The notes under the pieces: model-generated
Databases searched by the model: none
Seen by the model: the letters and a program-made list of their open reading frames with translations, nothing else
Told to the model about the DNA's origin: nothing
Source of the DNA: Branchiostoma floridae
Lineage: Eukaryota; Chordata; Leptocardii; Amphioxiformes; Branchiostomatidae
DNA length: 64,000 nt
Direction: 5' to 3'
NCBI RefSeq assembly: GCF_000003815.2
Contig: NC_049993.1
Coordinates: 2,692,119 to 2,756,118 of the forward strand
Part shown: piece by piece, positions 53,456 through 64,000 of the stretch
Position numbering within the stretch: the first letter of the stretch is position 1
Layout: each line of letters opens with the position of its first letter
Made by a program: the position numbers and the translations under genes

Positions 53456-54590
53456 AACTGTTGTGTGGTCACCGAAAACAAGGGAAGATAAATGTACTAG
53501 GTATTTGCAAGCAGGATAACGGAAAACTTTTTAACAACAAAAATATACAAGTTATTACATACTAACGCATGCTTGATAGAAACGCATGGTTAGACATTGT
53601 TAATAGCACCTCGTATGAGGATGACCTGAACTGATTACATATTACGCTACATACTTTGGTTAAAGATGTATGTTTAAAATACCGCTCCCGTTTCGTTTGA
53701 TGAAGACAAACGCACTTCCGTACAGGTGTATGTGGTTCGTTGGGACGTGGGTTCCTGGCTAGAACGTGTAGGACTTCATGTCTCCTATTAGAATCAGATT
53801 TCTTAAATTTGGCTGAAATGTTGATAAATGCTTGTGAAGTCGTTATGTAAATTGCTATGCTGAAATCATGGATCATTATCAAGTTACTTGGTAATATCAT
53901 CGGTGTCGAACTCATGGCGCACGTTTTCCAAACCATGTCTACAAAACTCTACACTGATTGGGTTGGCATCCATCTGTCTCGGAAGATAATTGTAGGCAGA
54001 CAGAGTGGGTTAGGTCTGCATGGCCTGCACGTCGGGTTTTTAAGGTGAAGGAGGGGTGTGCACTTCCTTCTCCACCCTCTCGTCTACTGGCGCACCTTCA
54101 CACTTGAGGTGGATACGGGTTCGGCGTAATCAAGTACATGTACTAGTCCAGGTTTAGGCTCAGATCCGAACCTGACCATGTCTGGTTGACATAGTATAAG
54201 ACAGAAGTTCTTGGTGAGAAGATTCTTAAGTCAAACCAATTGTGATATAATTGAATGTTGCACAAAATTTTCCATTTGATTCTACCAACTTCATGGTTAA
54301 CTTAGGAACGTATGGAATATATTGTCCTAAAACAGAACCAATATGATAGAGAGTCATATCATACTTGATCGAGGCAATAAGATCTAGATTTACTTTATTT
54401 ATCCCCTTTCTGTCAAATCACCTACTAGGATGTCTAAATATAAATGTCGACATTTATACTTTTATACTAAAATTTCAGAATTAGGTCAGGTAATTTGGTA
54501 TCTACCAATGCTCCACACACATGTATACAAATATATTAACAAATATTATACAGATAAAGTCAATCAATGATGACAATAGGCCAATCCATC
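53456..54590. other. No gene supported
   Basis: The part at 53690-53830 is a degenerate relative of the satellite ('aaacgcacttccgt', 'cagatttcttaaatttggct'). The part at 54142-54180 has a trace of the ggtccagg MITE. Nothing else was recognised. Confidence 0.4.
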
Positions 54591-54594
54591 AATA

Positions 54595-54720
54595 TCCACC
54601 CCAGAGTCTACTATATCAAAATGAATAAATAAAGAGGCTCTTTTTCTCACAACTCTTTCTTTATTTCACACCAACATTTCAGTGACCATCTTTCACCTTC
54701 CTCAGGACAATATTGGGCAG
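54595..54720 (-). mobile_element. Penelope-like retroelement end, copy 1
   Basis: Read on the minus strand: 'cctgaggaaggtgaaagatg', then 'gtcactgaaatgttggtgtg', then 'aaataaagaaagagttgtga'. The CTGA-N-GA...GAAA arrangement with a small stem between is characteristic of Penelope-like element terminal repeats. No reverse transcriptase is seen nearby. The assignment is by motif style. Confidence 0.45.
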
Positions 54721-55092
54721 TATATGCACTGTAGCTATATACAGAAATGTAGATCTTGCTGCTTACAGATACAGTCACAAGCGTTTACAAATATACAGTG
54801 ATTGCAGATGTACGGATTCAAGGATGCACATTTCTCAGACTCCGGCATCAAAATATGAACCTATGAATATGACACACTGCACAAAAAAGGCATTCGAAAC
54901 AATAGAGTTAACAGGTGTCGTTTAGTTTTTTTTTCTAAATGGCATATCAAACTATCACAAACAGAGGTATATACAGTACTCCAATTGGAAAAGCAAACTC
55001 ACATTACACTTAGTATCAGCAGAATACAAATTACTGTGCTAAATACAAGATTCATTGTACATTCACTTAGTATATGCTTTATACAGTTTCAT

Positions 55093-55211
55093 TAGCCTGA
55101 GTACCATTTTCTGTAGTGACTGCTGGCTCAGTACTTTCCCTTGCTAACCATCGTGGTTAGCAAGCAAAAGTACTGAGCCAGCAGTAACTACAGAGGATGG
55201 TACTCAGGCTA
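55093..55211. mobile_element. 119-bp near-perfect foldback element
   Basis: 'Tagcctgagtaccattttct' and its inverse 'aggatggtactcaggcta' enclose 'gctggctcagtact' with its inverse 'agtactgagccagc' and 'ttgctaaccat' with 'tggttagcaag'. Only about three central bases are unpaired. It has no coding sequence. Confidence 0.85.
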
Positions 55212-55574
55212 CAGTTTTATAGAGACCTTGTCCTAAACATGTGTCACTCAGATGACTGACATCAAAGAGAACAAAACAAACCAACACAATACAGTCTTAT
55301 TCTATCATTTATTAGGACACCTATTTCTAACCAATCTACCTGACAATTTCATATTTGTCTATATGACCAGTAGTCTTCAGTCAGACCAAGGACATTGTAA
55401 ACAACTGAAGCTGGTGTTTGACCACTCTATATAGACAGACAGCAGTGATTCATGATGAGCTTCATCTCCTGCTGTGTAATCTGATTCCCTACTTCTGCCA
55501 GTTCACGTTTCCAGACCTAGATGAACTGAAAAAAAGAAATACGTTTATGAAGGCAAGACATCCAGGTAAACAAT

Positions 55575-55700
55575 ATTCAAATACAATTTAATCTCTAGAA
55601 CCTGATTAAATAACACATAATTACTCCGGGTCCTGGACATTTCAAGTGACATCCATCACTCTTCTTCAGCATCGCTAGAACGAACTGACAGTACAATTTA
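55575..55700 (-). mobile_element. Penelope-like retroelement end, copy 2
   Basis: Read on the minus strand: 'gctgaagaagagtgatggat', then 'gtcacttgaaatgtccagga'. It has the same CTGA-N-GA, stem, GAAA plan as the copy at 54595, but the flanks differ, so the two belong to different subfamilies or are strongly diverged. Confidence 0.45.
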
Positions 55701-55935
55701 ATACAAACAAGAATGGTGTTAAAAACACCCTGGCGACGCTGGGTCTAATGGATTTGTGAGTCTCTATATGAAAAAGATGTTTATTAGCTAGCCATGCTCA
55801 CAACACAGTCTTGCACGCACACATTTCCATGCAATGATTCCATCTTGGGAGAAGCCTCGCAAACATTTTATCAACTCTTTCCAAAAAAAGTTAAGCTTGC
55901 CTCATTCTGAGTAAATTCTGAAAATCTATATTTAC

Positions 55936-56480
55936 CTTTGCCAAAATGTTATATTTGGGCGTGTTTAGCCGTCAGGTGACAACCCCTCTATCCATAACCC
56001 TCTATACTCCATACAAATATTTGTGTGTGTGTCTGTGAACAGTATAACTTGATTAAGTCTTGGATGGATCTTTAATGGTATTTGGAAGTCAGGGAAATCG
56101 AAGGTCAAGTTCGATAATGGATCCCCTATCTACTCCCTAAGGTACTGCAGCGGAACTACTGTTTTTTCCTGTTTCCTGACATTTCACGGTCTTGATTTTT
56201 TAAAGGTGGGTATCTCTTGGGGCAGAGAGTTAGTGCTGTAAGTTTGGGTCCCCTAGCACCTTTATTTTCGGAAATTGTTTCCAAGTTTAGAAGAGAATAA
56301 ATCAAGAACGTTTTGATGGATCGTCATGTTTTTTTTAGGTTTTGTAATGTCTAATTTGCATAAGTAATGGCAAAATGTTATAAATCCCTACATTCCATCT
56401 AACTTCTCACATATGTAACTGAGAAAGACCGAAATTCTTTGGATATCAATTATGCAAATAGATACCTCTTTTGCATAATT
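55936..56480 (-). mobile_element. Inverse copy of the 'ggcaaaggtaa' repeat family
   Basis: 'Tttacctttgccaaaatgtt' and then 'gggcgtgtttagccg', the 'gtgtgtgtctgtg' microsatellite, 'gatggatc' and 'ggtactgcagcgg' match 11577-11852 in inverse order. Beyond 56220 it continues with 'tttgcataa(g/t)taatg' phrases like those in the 1-kb copies. Confidence 0.6.
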
Positions 56481-56739
56481 AATGACAGGATACTATAATT
56501 CTATAGTAGTAAATGATGGAAATTTCATATTTGAGGCATCACGAAGCAAACTAAAGCGAAAATTATTAAACATAAATCATTCAAATCAGCAGGGTACGTC
56601 ACATCTAATTTTTGAGGTAACGCTACAACAGCCTTCTTTGCTATAAGATAAGATTTTCATACTAAGATAAGATTTTCATAGTTTAAACTTTTCCCACCTT
56701 ATGTTCACCTGTACACACCTACATATTTTTTCTTAAGTT

Positions 56740-56985
56740 ACAAGATCTATCTTAGACTTATGAATCTTGACCAAAGCATGGCCAGAACACTAGATATCAA
56801 AACCGAAAGTTCACTGCAGTACGCTAGAAAACCGATAGGCGGAACCATTTTAGAACTTGACTTTTATGTTTACTACCCTACCCACATTCAAGATTCATCA
56901 GAATCCATACTTTGCGAGTTATGCAGGCTACAAACAGACACACATGGAGATAAACGGCACCGAACACATAACCTTTAATGGACAA
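56740..56985 (+). mobile_element. Decayed copy of the same TIR family
   Basis: 'Gaccaaagcatggccagaac', 'ttcactgcagtacgctagaa' and 'acataacctttaatgg' follow the order of 11577-11852. Two overlapping open frames here are chance. Confidence 0.6.
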
Positions 56986-58710
56986 AGTTACGTTTTAACG
57001 TATTACGCTTGGGTTCTGTATTCAGTGCAAAGCTTTGTTGGGACTCCCCCACTCCAAAAGAGATATCTAAATAATACAAATTCCGACTACTACCATGATA
57101 CTATCTCCGCCGGACCAAACCTCTGCTTGGAGAATATGTGTCACGATGGTCAAAAAAGGCCCTGAAAATCCTATCTTGAAAGCCATGTCAATCAATGTCA
57201 ATCATCCATTTCACTAATGGCAACGGTAGCTGATTGGTTCTCACCTTTGAGGGCGGAAACTTGAAATGTTTTTGTTTCACCTAGACGAGCTGAATTTTTC
57301 CCGCGAACTTACCCTTTCAAATGCACGCCTGTCTCCGCCCCAATTGTTCCCCTGTTTGCACAGTAAACAATACCCAAGCTTTCATTCCTACGATGATGCA
57401 TCTTTAATACTGACACAGCCCTCTCAGTCCCTTCTTTGCTATATTCTCGTCTATTCTGTCACCAATATTTATAAAATACCGAAGCTAAGGTGCAAGGAAA
57501 TATCAGTTTCCGACATTCCCCCGGGGCATTCCCCGCGCGGGGCCGGTGACGCGCGGAACCCGTCGCCATTTCCGTTCTTTCCTACGTACATTACATCTGC
57601 GCTAGACACACACAAATTTAACCGGCAGAGTACGGATAGTTCGTCGATGAAGTCGACTTTCTATATATAATTTGTTTTCAAAACACATCCATGAAAGCAA
57701 CGTCAACACTGACCGCCTTTCTACATATTTCCGCCCTTGATTGAGAACTTGACTCTGGCCCTGTCCTGTTCTATCAATAATCGACATCGCCTCGGAAATA
57801 TCAACCCTCGCTTTCCGACTTAATAAGGTATTCTTTCCAATAACTCATTACACCTATGTATTTCTCTAATGATCTACAGTTCCTGATTCAATACGACCGG
57901 TAACAAACTCTGCACAAGCCGCTGTTTGATGCGTCGGCATGTGTTCGACTAGCTCTGGCGTCCTTGATAGGAAAATTGAAATTGAAAAAAAAGCCACATC
58001 TATGTAAAAAAAAACGCAACTTGTAATGAAGCACACAATGTAAAGCAAAGTCTGGGGAAGAAGGGGGAATTGGCGAGGGAGCTGGATTAGATCGGTCGGC
58101 CGGCCCTCCAGTTTGTTTACAAACCGACGCCATGTTTGAATCAATGTGTTGAAAAAAGGAATATATATATAGGCTTTTAATACGTGGTAAACTTTTGGTG
58201 TCCTTCTGCTTGAAAATGATACATTACACAAAAGATTTGAATTTTACTAAAACACACAGAAGTAATTTAGTTGGTGAAGGAGGGGTTAAAGAGAGTGTTG
58301 TTGTTTGCAGCCCGGGATCCTTCTTATAACCGACGCCATTTTTTCCGTTTGTCATAGATCTGCGAATCTTCATTCGTATTGTCGTTATTCTCCCCAAATG
58401 TGAATGTCACTAGCTGAGCAAGTAAAACACTCAAGGTGGTAATCGTGACTCGTACAAGTACTAGTAACAAAGATCAAGTCAACCTAACTATAAAATGTAT
58501 ATGCGAAAGCCCACTCATTCACTTCTTGCAGATTGCTTGTGTTTTCTTTTATAAATTTGGGGCATCAAAAACTCCTCATTTTGGGATCATAAATCCATGC
58601 AACTCCCCACCTATGTAATATCTGCTGCGCTATTATTAAAACCGTGGCAGTGACTAGACACCCTTTGAACCCATGATCAGCATAGAAAACTTAGTTTCTA
58701 CGTGTTGTCG
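56986..58710. other. No gene supported
   Basis: GC-rich patches at 57290-57560 and 58050-58340 could be promoter regions ('ccgacgccat' occurs at about 58124 and 58331). The 134-codon frame at 57266 has no recognisable motif or splice support. Confidence 0.3.
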
Positions 58711-58734
58711 GGCGTGTACGGGGGTTGAAGTCTG

Positions 58735-59130
58735 AAATCATTACTGCTTTCGTTGGGTGTTTGGTCAACGTTGCGATATCAAAATTCCGCCGTTACCTAT
58801 TTATACAATCAAGGATAAAACCTCCTTGTTACAAATGTGGCCTTACAAGAGGGTGGTAGAATGCCTCGCGGGAGGTATTCATTCACACCATGTCGTATAA
58901 CAGTTCTCTCGAAGGCGATCAATCTATATGCAAAACAAATGGCCTTCTGATGTTAGGCCGACAAAAGATCTCTCAACGTTATGACACCGGCCTTTTCCTT
59001 TGATAGCGATATGTCCTTCTGGACAACTGTGAGAGTTGAGTAGAAACAAAACTCCTGGCTCCCGGGATTCGAATCCCGGCCGCCAGATTACAAAACAAGC
59101 GTTAACCCATAGGCCGAAAAGGTCTTTCAC
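58735..59130. repeat. Duplicated segment with tRNA-like sequence, copy 1
   Basis: It runs from 'tgaaatcattactgctttcg' through 'gcctcgcgggaggtattcat' to the tRNA-like part. The same segment is at 60459-60745 and, after an interruption, 61185-61300. Confidence 0.8.
59056..59130 (-). pseudogene. tRNA-like sequence (pseudogene or SINE head), copy 1
   Basis: On the minus strand it has a B-box-like 'gggattcgaatccc' downstream of a degraded A box ('ggcctatgggttaacgc'). The base before TTC is A instead of the G a real tRNA would have, so this is not a functional gene. Confidence 0.5.
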
Positions 59131-60455
59131 CCCTTTCTACTACAATGTCGCTGTTGGCCCGGTCAAAAGGCGGGAAAAACTTAACACCCCGTTCAAGAAG
59201 ATGTAACGTTATACTGAAGACCAATTATTTGCTCTGTGTGTATGTCTTCCTTTCTTGTATCGACAATAAATTGATGTATCACTCAGTTAGGAAACGAGTT
59301 ATCTGCTTTTTAACCTTTCTTACGTTCGTCTGATTTAATAGGGTATTTTGAAAGCAGTGTATAAGTGTCACTTTTATACTTGTATGAATTTGAAAAATCT
59401 ACGCATCCTCTCTGTAAGTGATTTTTGCTGTTTCTTGACATGACCACCATCCATGCGTTATCTTGACAAATATTCAGCAATGTGTATCAGTGTGTAGACA
59501 TGAATACAGGGCCGCGGTCGGCACCCCGCCGTGCCTTGGGCGGGGCAAATTCCCCTGACAACGCGGACAAAAGCATAGCAACCGTACCACCGTGTGTCAC
59601 GAGATAACATCGTGAGGACCAGGTCGCCGCTGTAATTATAACCATATGGACATGGGTCGGATTGGCCTGGCCGTGTGACGTGGCTGTCAAGACAGGACAG
59701 GACGCGAGAGAGGACGTGGATGTTTACAGAGTAATGTACAGCGTAGAGTACAGAGGGCTGGGAAACAGAATGAAGTTGATCAGTTTAACAAGTACATGTA
59801 TATGGCTGTCACCCGTATTTGAACGCGCACGTGACATTCTGGTAGTACTGCTGGGCTGGAGTTCAACAAAGATAGAGACGGGAACAGAGAGATCGAGAGA
59901 ACTGAGGACGTGGCAAGGCTACTGGGCCTGTGATGGGTGGCGCGCGGGGCAGGGAGGAAGAAAAAACACATAAAGATGCCCGCCGATCCCTGACCCTGAA
60001 GAGAACGCCAGCCCGGAGAAATCTTCCATACTACTGTATTGACACTCGGGGAGCGGGGCAAGATGCGGCGGGTACGGGCGTGTGGCATAAGGCGGGAAAG
60101 AGATCTCAAGACTACTCGTCAAAAGGAAAGGTGGGTAGGCTCCCATATAAATTTATATTGGTGGACCATGTTGTGGATACCGGTATCGTCCTGTACTGTA
60201 CTTTATTGTAGTCTTAAATTTGTCGACACTTAGTTATGTGATTGTGACCCGGAGGTCTGAATCGGGCAGCGATCCACCATTTTGAAAACAGGTTTGGGTT
60301 ACGTAACGTTAGCGTTAACTTTTTTGTACTACCATAGTTTATGCTCAAGTTCATGTTTATATATCTGTTCACTGCGTAAACGGTTGTGTATTTTTCTTCC
60401 TGCCACATGTCTTCTTTGGATTGTTTTGTGACCTATGCAGTGAGCGAGATAGTGA
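59131..60455. other. No gene supported
   Basis: The part at 59510-59560 is GC-rich. Several overlapping open frames at 59660-60210 on both strands lack motifs and splice support. Confidence 0.3.
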
Positions 60456-60458
60456 AAT

Positions 60459-61300
60459 GTCTGAAATCATTACGGCTTTCGTTGGGTGTTTGGTCAACGT
60501 TGCGATATCAAAATTCCGCCGTTACCTATTTATAAATCAATGATAAAGCCTCCTTGTTATAAATGTGGCTAACAAGAGGGTGGTAGAAATGCCTCGCGGG
60601 AGATGTTCATTCACACTATGTCGTATAACAGTTCTCTCGAAGGCGATTAATCTATATGCAAAACAAATGACCTTCTGATGTTAGGCCGACAAAAGATCTC
60701 TCAACGTTATAACACCGGCATTTCCCTTTGATACCGATGTGTCAAGTGATGTGTCAAGTGATTGCATACCAAAAAAAGGTCTCACTATAGCCGCCCAAGA
60801 CCATGGTGACGAATTGTTTTAGCGAATTAATACAATAGAGAGATGCCAGCCAGTCTATACATATTCTGAATACTGGATGTGATTTAGTTTTCTTCTGATA
60901 TAACGGCAACTGGGAAATACAGACGGGATCTCGTTCTTGTATACGAGAACGTCTAACACGTCTGTTCTGTGAGGTACCCTCTGCTATACAGCAATGTTTT
61001 GATGAAAAAACGCCTCAGGAGCTTTCCAAACTTGTCAGGCGACAGTTCGCTCGAGGTCCCGCTTGTTTGTTCTAGCTTTTGTTTCAGTTAGATTTCATGA
61101 AGGAAATACACAGCTGGTTGAAGAGAGCAATTCAACGGTGCAAATCTCTAACCATTCTCGTCATATTTGGTCAGTGCCTTCTCCTTCTGGACAACTGTGA
61201 GAGTCGAGTAGAAACAAAACTCCTGGCTCCCAGTCCGGGATTCGAATCCGGGCCGCCAGATTACAAAACAAGCGCTAACCGCTACGCCGAGAAGGTCCGG
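60459..61300. repeat. Duplicated segment with tRNA-like sequence, copy 2, interrupted
   Basis: Positions 60459-60745 match 58735-59015 and 61185-61300 match 59012-59130. About 440 bases (60746-61184) lie only in this copy. Near the left junction 'gtgatgtgtcaagtgatgtg' shows a short tandem repeat. Confidence 0.75.
61221..61297 (-). pseudogene. tRNA-like sequence (pseudogene or SINE head), copy 2
   Basis: Minus strand: A box 'cggcgtagcggttagcgc', B box 'ggattcgaatcc' at tRNA spacing, better preserved than the copy at 59056. The T stem has a mismatch and the anticodon arm does not pair convincingly, so no amino acid is assigned. Confidence 0.55.
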
Positions 61301-61348
61301 GCCATCGGGCGTTTGGCGTGGAGCTGGTCAGATTGGCGTAGTTGAACT

Positions 61349-61703
61349 CAACTGCCGGACCGATTTTCACGGCCCTTCTATGGGATTCGGTCCGGTGGTG
61401 AGAATCGGTCCTCCCTCACAGTCTTCCAAATGGAGTAAACTATGTGATGACAATGACTTTTATTAACTCGAAAATGTCTATTTGAGTCATGACAGTCAGT
61501 TTCAGAGGTGGTTTGGGGAAGTTTTTGTGCTTTTCTTCAGGCCGGACCGATTTTCACGGCCCTTCTATGGGATTCGGTCCGGTCGTGAGAATCGGTCCTC
61601 CCTCACAGTCTTCCAAATGGAGTAAGAGTCTATGTGATGACAATGACTTTATTAACTCGGAAATGTCTACATGTACTTGAGTCATGACAGTCAGTTTCAG
61701 AAG
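61349..61703. repeat. ~190-bp tandem duplication, two units
   Basis: Units at 61352-61510 and 61543-61703 share 'ccggaccgattttcacggcc', 'cttccaaatggagtaa' and 'gagtcatgacagtcagtttc'. Inside each, 'ggaccgatt' and 'aatcggtcc' form an inverted pair. Confidence 0.85.
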
Positions 61704-61706
61704 TGG

Positions 61707-61810
61707 CTGCGGAAATATAAATATACATATAAAAGTATCACAAATCTAGTCTAACACAGAAGTTCGGCTTCTTCTCGCTTCTTGTGTAGGATAACGTGAA
61801 AATGTAGGAT
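61707..61810 (-). mobile_element. 3' end of the 12.5-13.4 kb LINE family
   Basis: On the minus strand 'cctacattttcacg', 'agaagcgagaagaa', 'cgaacttctgtgttagacta' and 'gat(c/t)tgtg' follow the same order as 13220-13300, covering the coding end and 3' UTR start. It is a short 5'-truncated copy. Confidence 0.75.
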
Positions 61811-62409
61811 TAACTCGGACATAAACATTGTTTTAACATTCAAGTTTTTGCGGTAGTGGGATTGACAGAAGTTGTGGTGTTATGATTTCTTTAGAAGTGC
61901 TGAAAATACTTATTTACTCAATCTTATTAAGTCTTTTGAATTATGTCTACATATCTTCTATGTCCCATGAGTCCCATGAGCTACCATAGTTAGGTTGCCC
62001 CATCTTATGGAGTATTTTGAATTATGTCTACCCCACTCTTATGTCTTCGTTTTGATGTAATTGTCTGTCTAATTGAGTCGTCTGGAGCAATTATGTTTTT
62101 AATAGGGAGTTGAGATTGAATGAATACAATTATTATACAATGTGATACTACTGATAATTAAACATCATATCTACAAGCTATGTACATGCAGCACAGCTAT
62201 GAATAATGTCTCTTGAATGCAGGCAGAGTCTCATAAGTCTGACATCCATGCTATATGCTAGCCCACATTCATAAGGATTTTAATTTTATTCTTTCTATTT
62301 TTGTAGTTGTCTACATTGTACTGTGCGGATTTTCTGGCCTTTCCAAATATACTCTCCAGTTGAATATTCCAGTAACGGTCAGCTGTTCCCTCTTCGTCCC
62401 TATCCACAG
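61811..62409. other. No gene seen; upstream of a small candidate gene
   Basis: AT-rich sequence with a loose tandem ('ttttgaattatgtctac' at about 61935 and 62010; 'gtcccatga' twice). Confidence 0.4.
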
Positions 62410-62441
62410 TTACAACGCCGCAGGGGTACGTACTTGACGAT

Positions 62442-62450
62442 TACGTCAGA
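62442..62450 (+). promoter_or_regulatory. CRE-like site upstream of the small gene
   Basis: 'Tacgtcaga', a half-match to the CREB/ATF site, immediately before the ATG at 62453. Weak on its own. Confidence 0.2.
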
Positions 62451-62452
62451 CG

Positions 62453-63064
62453 ATGGCGGTTCCAGTAGGTCAATCTTCGAAGCAGCTGCGGGTAAACGTC
62501 TTTCGGTATGTCGTCAAGGTAAGTAAGCACGATGTTCCAATGCGTCGAGTAACCAGAGTTCAACTTAGCACAACTTTAGGCAACTAAGTCAAAATCTGTA
62601 CACTGCATTTCAGCTAACAAGGCATAGATAGGCTTACCTGACTCATGAATGCCGAAGTTCCAATTTCTACAGTGTTTTCTGGTTGCTACGAATTGACAAG
62701 AAAGAGAAGAGAATTGTTCTTGTACTTCAATTTTAACCTTTGTTCTTTGCGTGCGTTCTCCCTACGTACAGCAGCTCCTGAGATGAACATTAGCTAACTG
62801 TGACGACCATCCATGTGGTGACTTAGTCCATGTAGAACACCAACAGACGTGCAGCGATAGTAGCAAATTTATGAGGGTGACTTTACAATAATCCATTATT
62901 GCTAGCATCACTATTATTATAGTATATAAAACGGGTAAAACTGTGTTCTCTCGTGATCTAACGCACAGGCCAACCTACCGTACAAGAGCGACGACGACGA
63001 GGTGTTCCTGACAGACATATATTATATCCATCAGAACGACACATTCCCGCCACACCCAACATAG
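62453..63064 (+). CDS. Candidate small two-exon gene, 53 aa, unrecognised
   Basis: Exon 1 (62453-62518) starts ATG in a good context (acgATGg). It is preceded by an in-frame stop at 62435-62437 and ends AAG/GTAAGTAAG, an ideal donor. Exon 2 (62969-63064) follows 'gatctaacgcacag' and ends in TAG. Joined in phase 0, the protein begins MAVPVGQSSKQLRVNVFRY and ends IYYIHQNDTFPPHPT. It is acidic in the middle (YKSDDDEVFLTD) and has no signal peptide or membrane segment. The alternative frame through the same splice is also open (exon 2 then runs to a TGA at 63223) but is Arg-rich and lacks an ATG. I do not recognise the family. Confidence 0.4.
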
Positions 63065-63498
63065 AGACTCTTACCGCCACAAGGGAAGTGGGTCGAGTCC
63101 CTTCACGAAAAGTGGCCATCGCTGAGAGGAGCCAGAATATACGTTTGTGCGGCTTGAACATTCTTAACAGAAGGGAGCCACACAACATCCAGAACAGCGC
63201 CATCGACAGAAGGAAGGCACTGTGAGGGAAGTAGAGGCCAGTAGCAGAGCCAAGACGTACAGCCGATAGTTGTGATCATACTTGTCCATGTATAGAAAAC
63301 CTGACATGACACCAGTTATAGAATTCACGGATTGACTGTCTGTTTATATCACGAATATGTATTTTAGTGTATACATTGTAGTAGTTGATTTTACATGTAT
63401 ATGAATGGACCGTAGATGAAATAACCGTTGTTTTGTGGTTTGACAAGACCTGTCTGTTTGATACGCCAAAATGTGACCACGAGATATAATGTATTTGT
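63065..63498. other. Possible 3' UTR of the small gene; nothing else seen
   Basis: GC content falls after about 63250. Minus-strand open frames at 62958-63203 and 63103-63312 are shadows of the coding-like stretch. Confidence 0.35.
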
Positions 63499-63653
63499 AT
63501 GACAGATAGTCAGAGAGTAGAGATCAGAAGAGAAAGAAAGATCCTCATCTAAGACCGAGGTTACCGAGGTCAGTGTATGACAGATAGTCAGAGAGTAGAG
63601 ATCAGAAGAGAAATAAAGATCCTCAGCTAAGACCGAGGTTAGCGAGGTCAGCA
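63499..63653. repeat. 77-bp tandem duplication, two units
   Basis: 'Atgacagatagtcagagagt' to 'taagaccgaggtta(c/g)cgagg' is repeated once with three or four changes. The minus-strand frame through it repeats SSDLYSLTICHT. Confidence 0.95.
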
Positions 63654-63954
63654 TTACTAGTATATAGTAACGTCAAACCACCTTAACAGTCTCCCGTGCC
63701 CAGTGTACGGAAAACCTTGTCTCTGCGTCCTTCCTTTATTCTAGCTGTGCTAGTCTTCAAAGCAGAATCTAAACAACTTGAAACCCATTGGTTTCATGGC
63801 TTGTTTGAAACATGTGACTTATTAAGTTTTCAAAATCAGGCTTTACGTAATCTGTATCTATATAGCCGGTATAACCGCCATTCGGCGTAACACACCAGCT
63901 TCAATTCCAAACGACAACCACCTGAAAGCACATCATTTCATATTTCATAAAAAG

Positions 63955-64000
63955 NNNNNNNNNNNNNNNNNNNNNNNNNNNNNNNNNNNNNNNNNNNNNN
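63955..64000. other. Assembly gap at the window end
   Basis: N run continuing to the end of the window. Confidence 0.99.

Noticed and set aside
57266..57670. A 134-codon open frame with a GC-rich 3' half
   Set aside because: No recognisable motif, no convincing splice sites and no relation to neighbours. It could be part of a promoter region, but I cannot support a gene.

Overview
This window is eukaryotic and looks like genomic scaffold from a marine invertebrate deuterostome, most likely an amphioxus (Branchiostoma). That assignment is an inference. It rests on a spliced Nodal-like TGF-beta ligand gene, several clades of non-LTR retrotransposon, tRNA-derived SINE sequence, many AT-rich miniature DNA transposons and four N-filled assembly gaps. 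There are no bacterial operons, ribosome binding sites or CRISPR arrays.

Layout. Positions 1-2194 hold a broken L1/Tx1-type LINE, followed by one terminal exon of an unrecognised host gene (2353-2512). From 4.5 to 17.2 kb the sequence is a repeat nest: a long GT tract, three copies of a ~1 kb TIR element, a duplicated ~1.2 kb segment carrying a palindromic MITE, and a LINE 3' fragment split by a gap. The same region has hints of a host membrane-protein gene: duplicated 36-nt mini-exon candidates and a phase-compatible terminal exon at 13731 with a poly(A) signal. From 17.2 to 24.7 kb the sequence is sparse, with one tRNA-derived SINE. From 24.7 to 26 kb there is a 60-bp satellite with a MITE nested in it. 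Positions 27379-~32650 (minus strand) hold an apparently intact two-ORF non-LTR retrotransposon.

The best host gene is a four-exon, 489-codon Nodal-like TGF-beta precursor at 34229-38207 (+), with a signal peptide, propeptide, RGRR processing site and a seven-cysteine mature domain. Its introns carry two MITEs. Its 3' end has been copied downstream, including a nearly intact second C-terminal end at 38354-38428. From 39 to 46.6 kb there are a TTAA-flanked piggyBac-like MITE, two LINE 3' fragments, foldback elements and a TA-flanked pogo/Tigger-like element. From 47.7 to 64 kb there are a long CCTAGGG-TIR element, a possible terminal exon, a ~188-bp satellite in higher-order units, two minus-strand Penelope-like ends with hammerhead-type core motifs, duplicated tRNA-like sequences and a small two-exon candidate gene of 53 codons (62453-63064).

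The gene models rest on splice signals and reading phase alone, because no transcripts or database searches were available. The transposon calls rest mainly on visible inverted termini, target duplications and copy-to-copy comparison inside the window.
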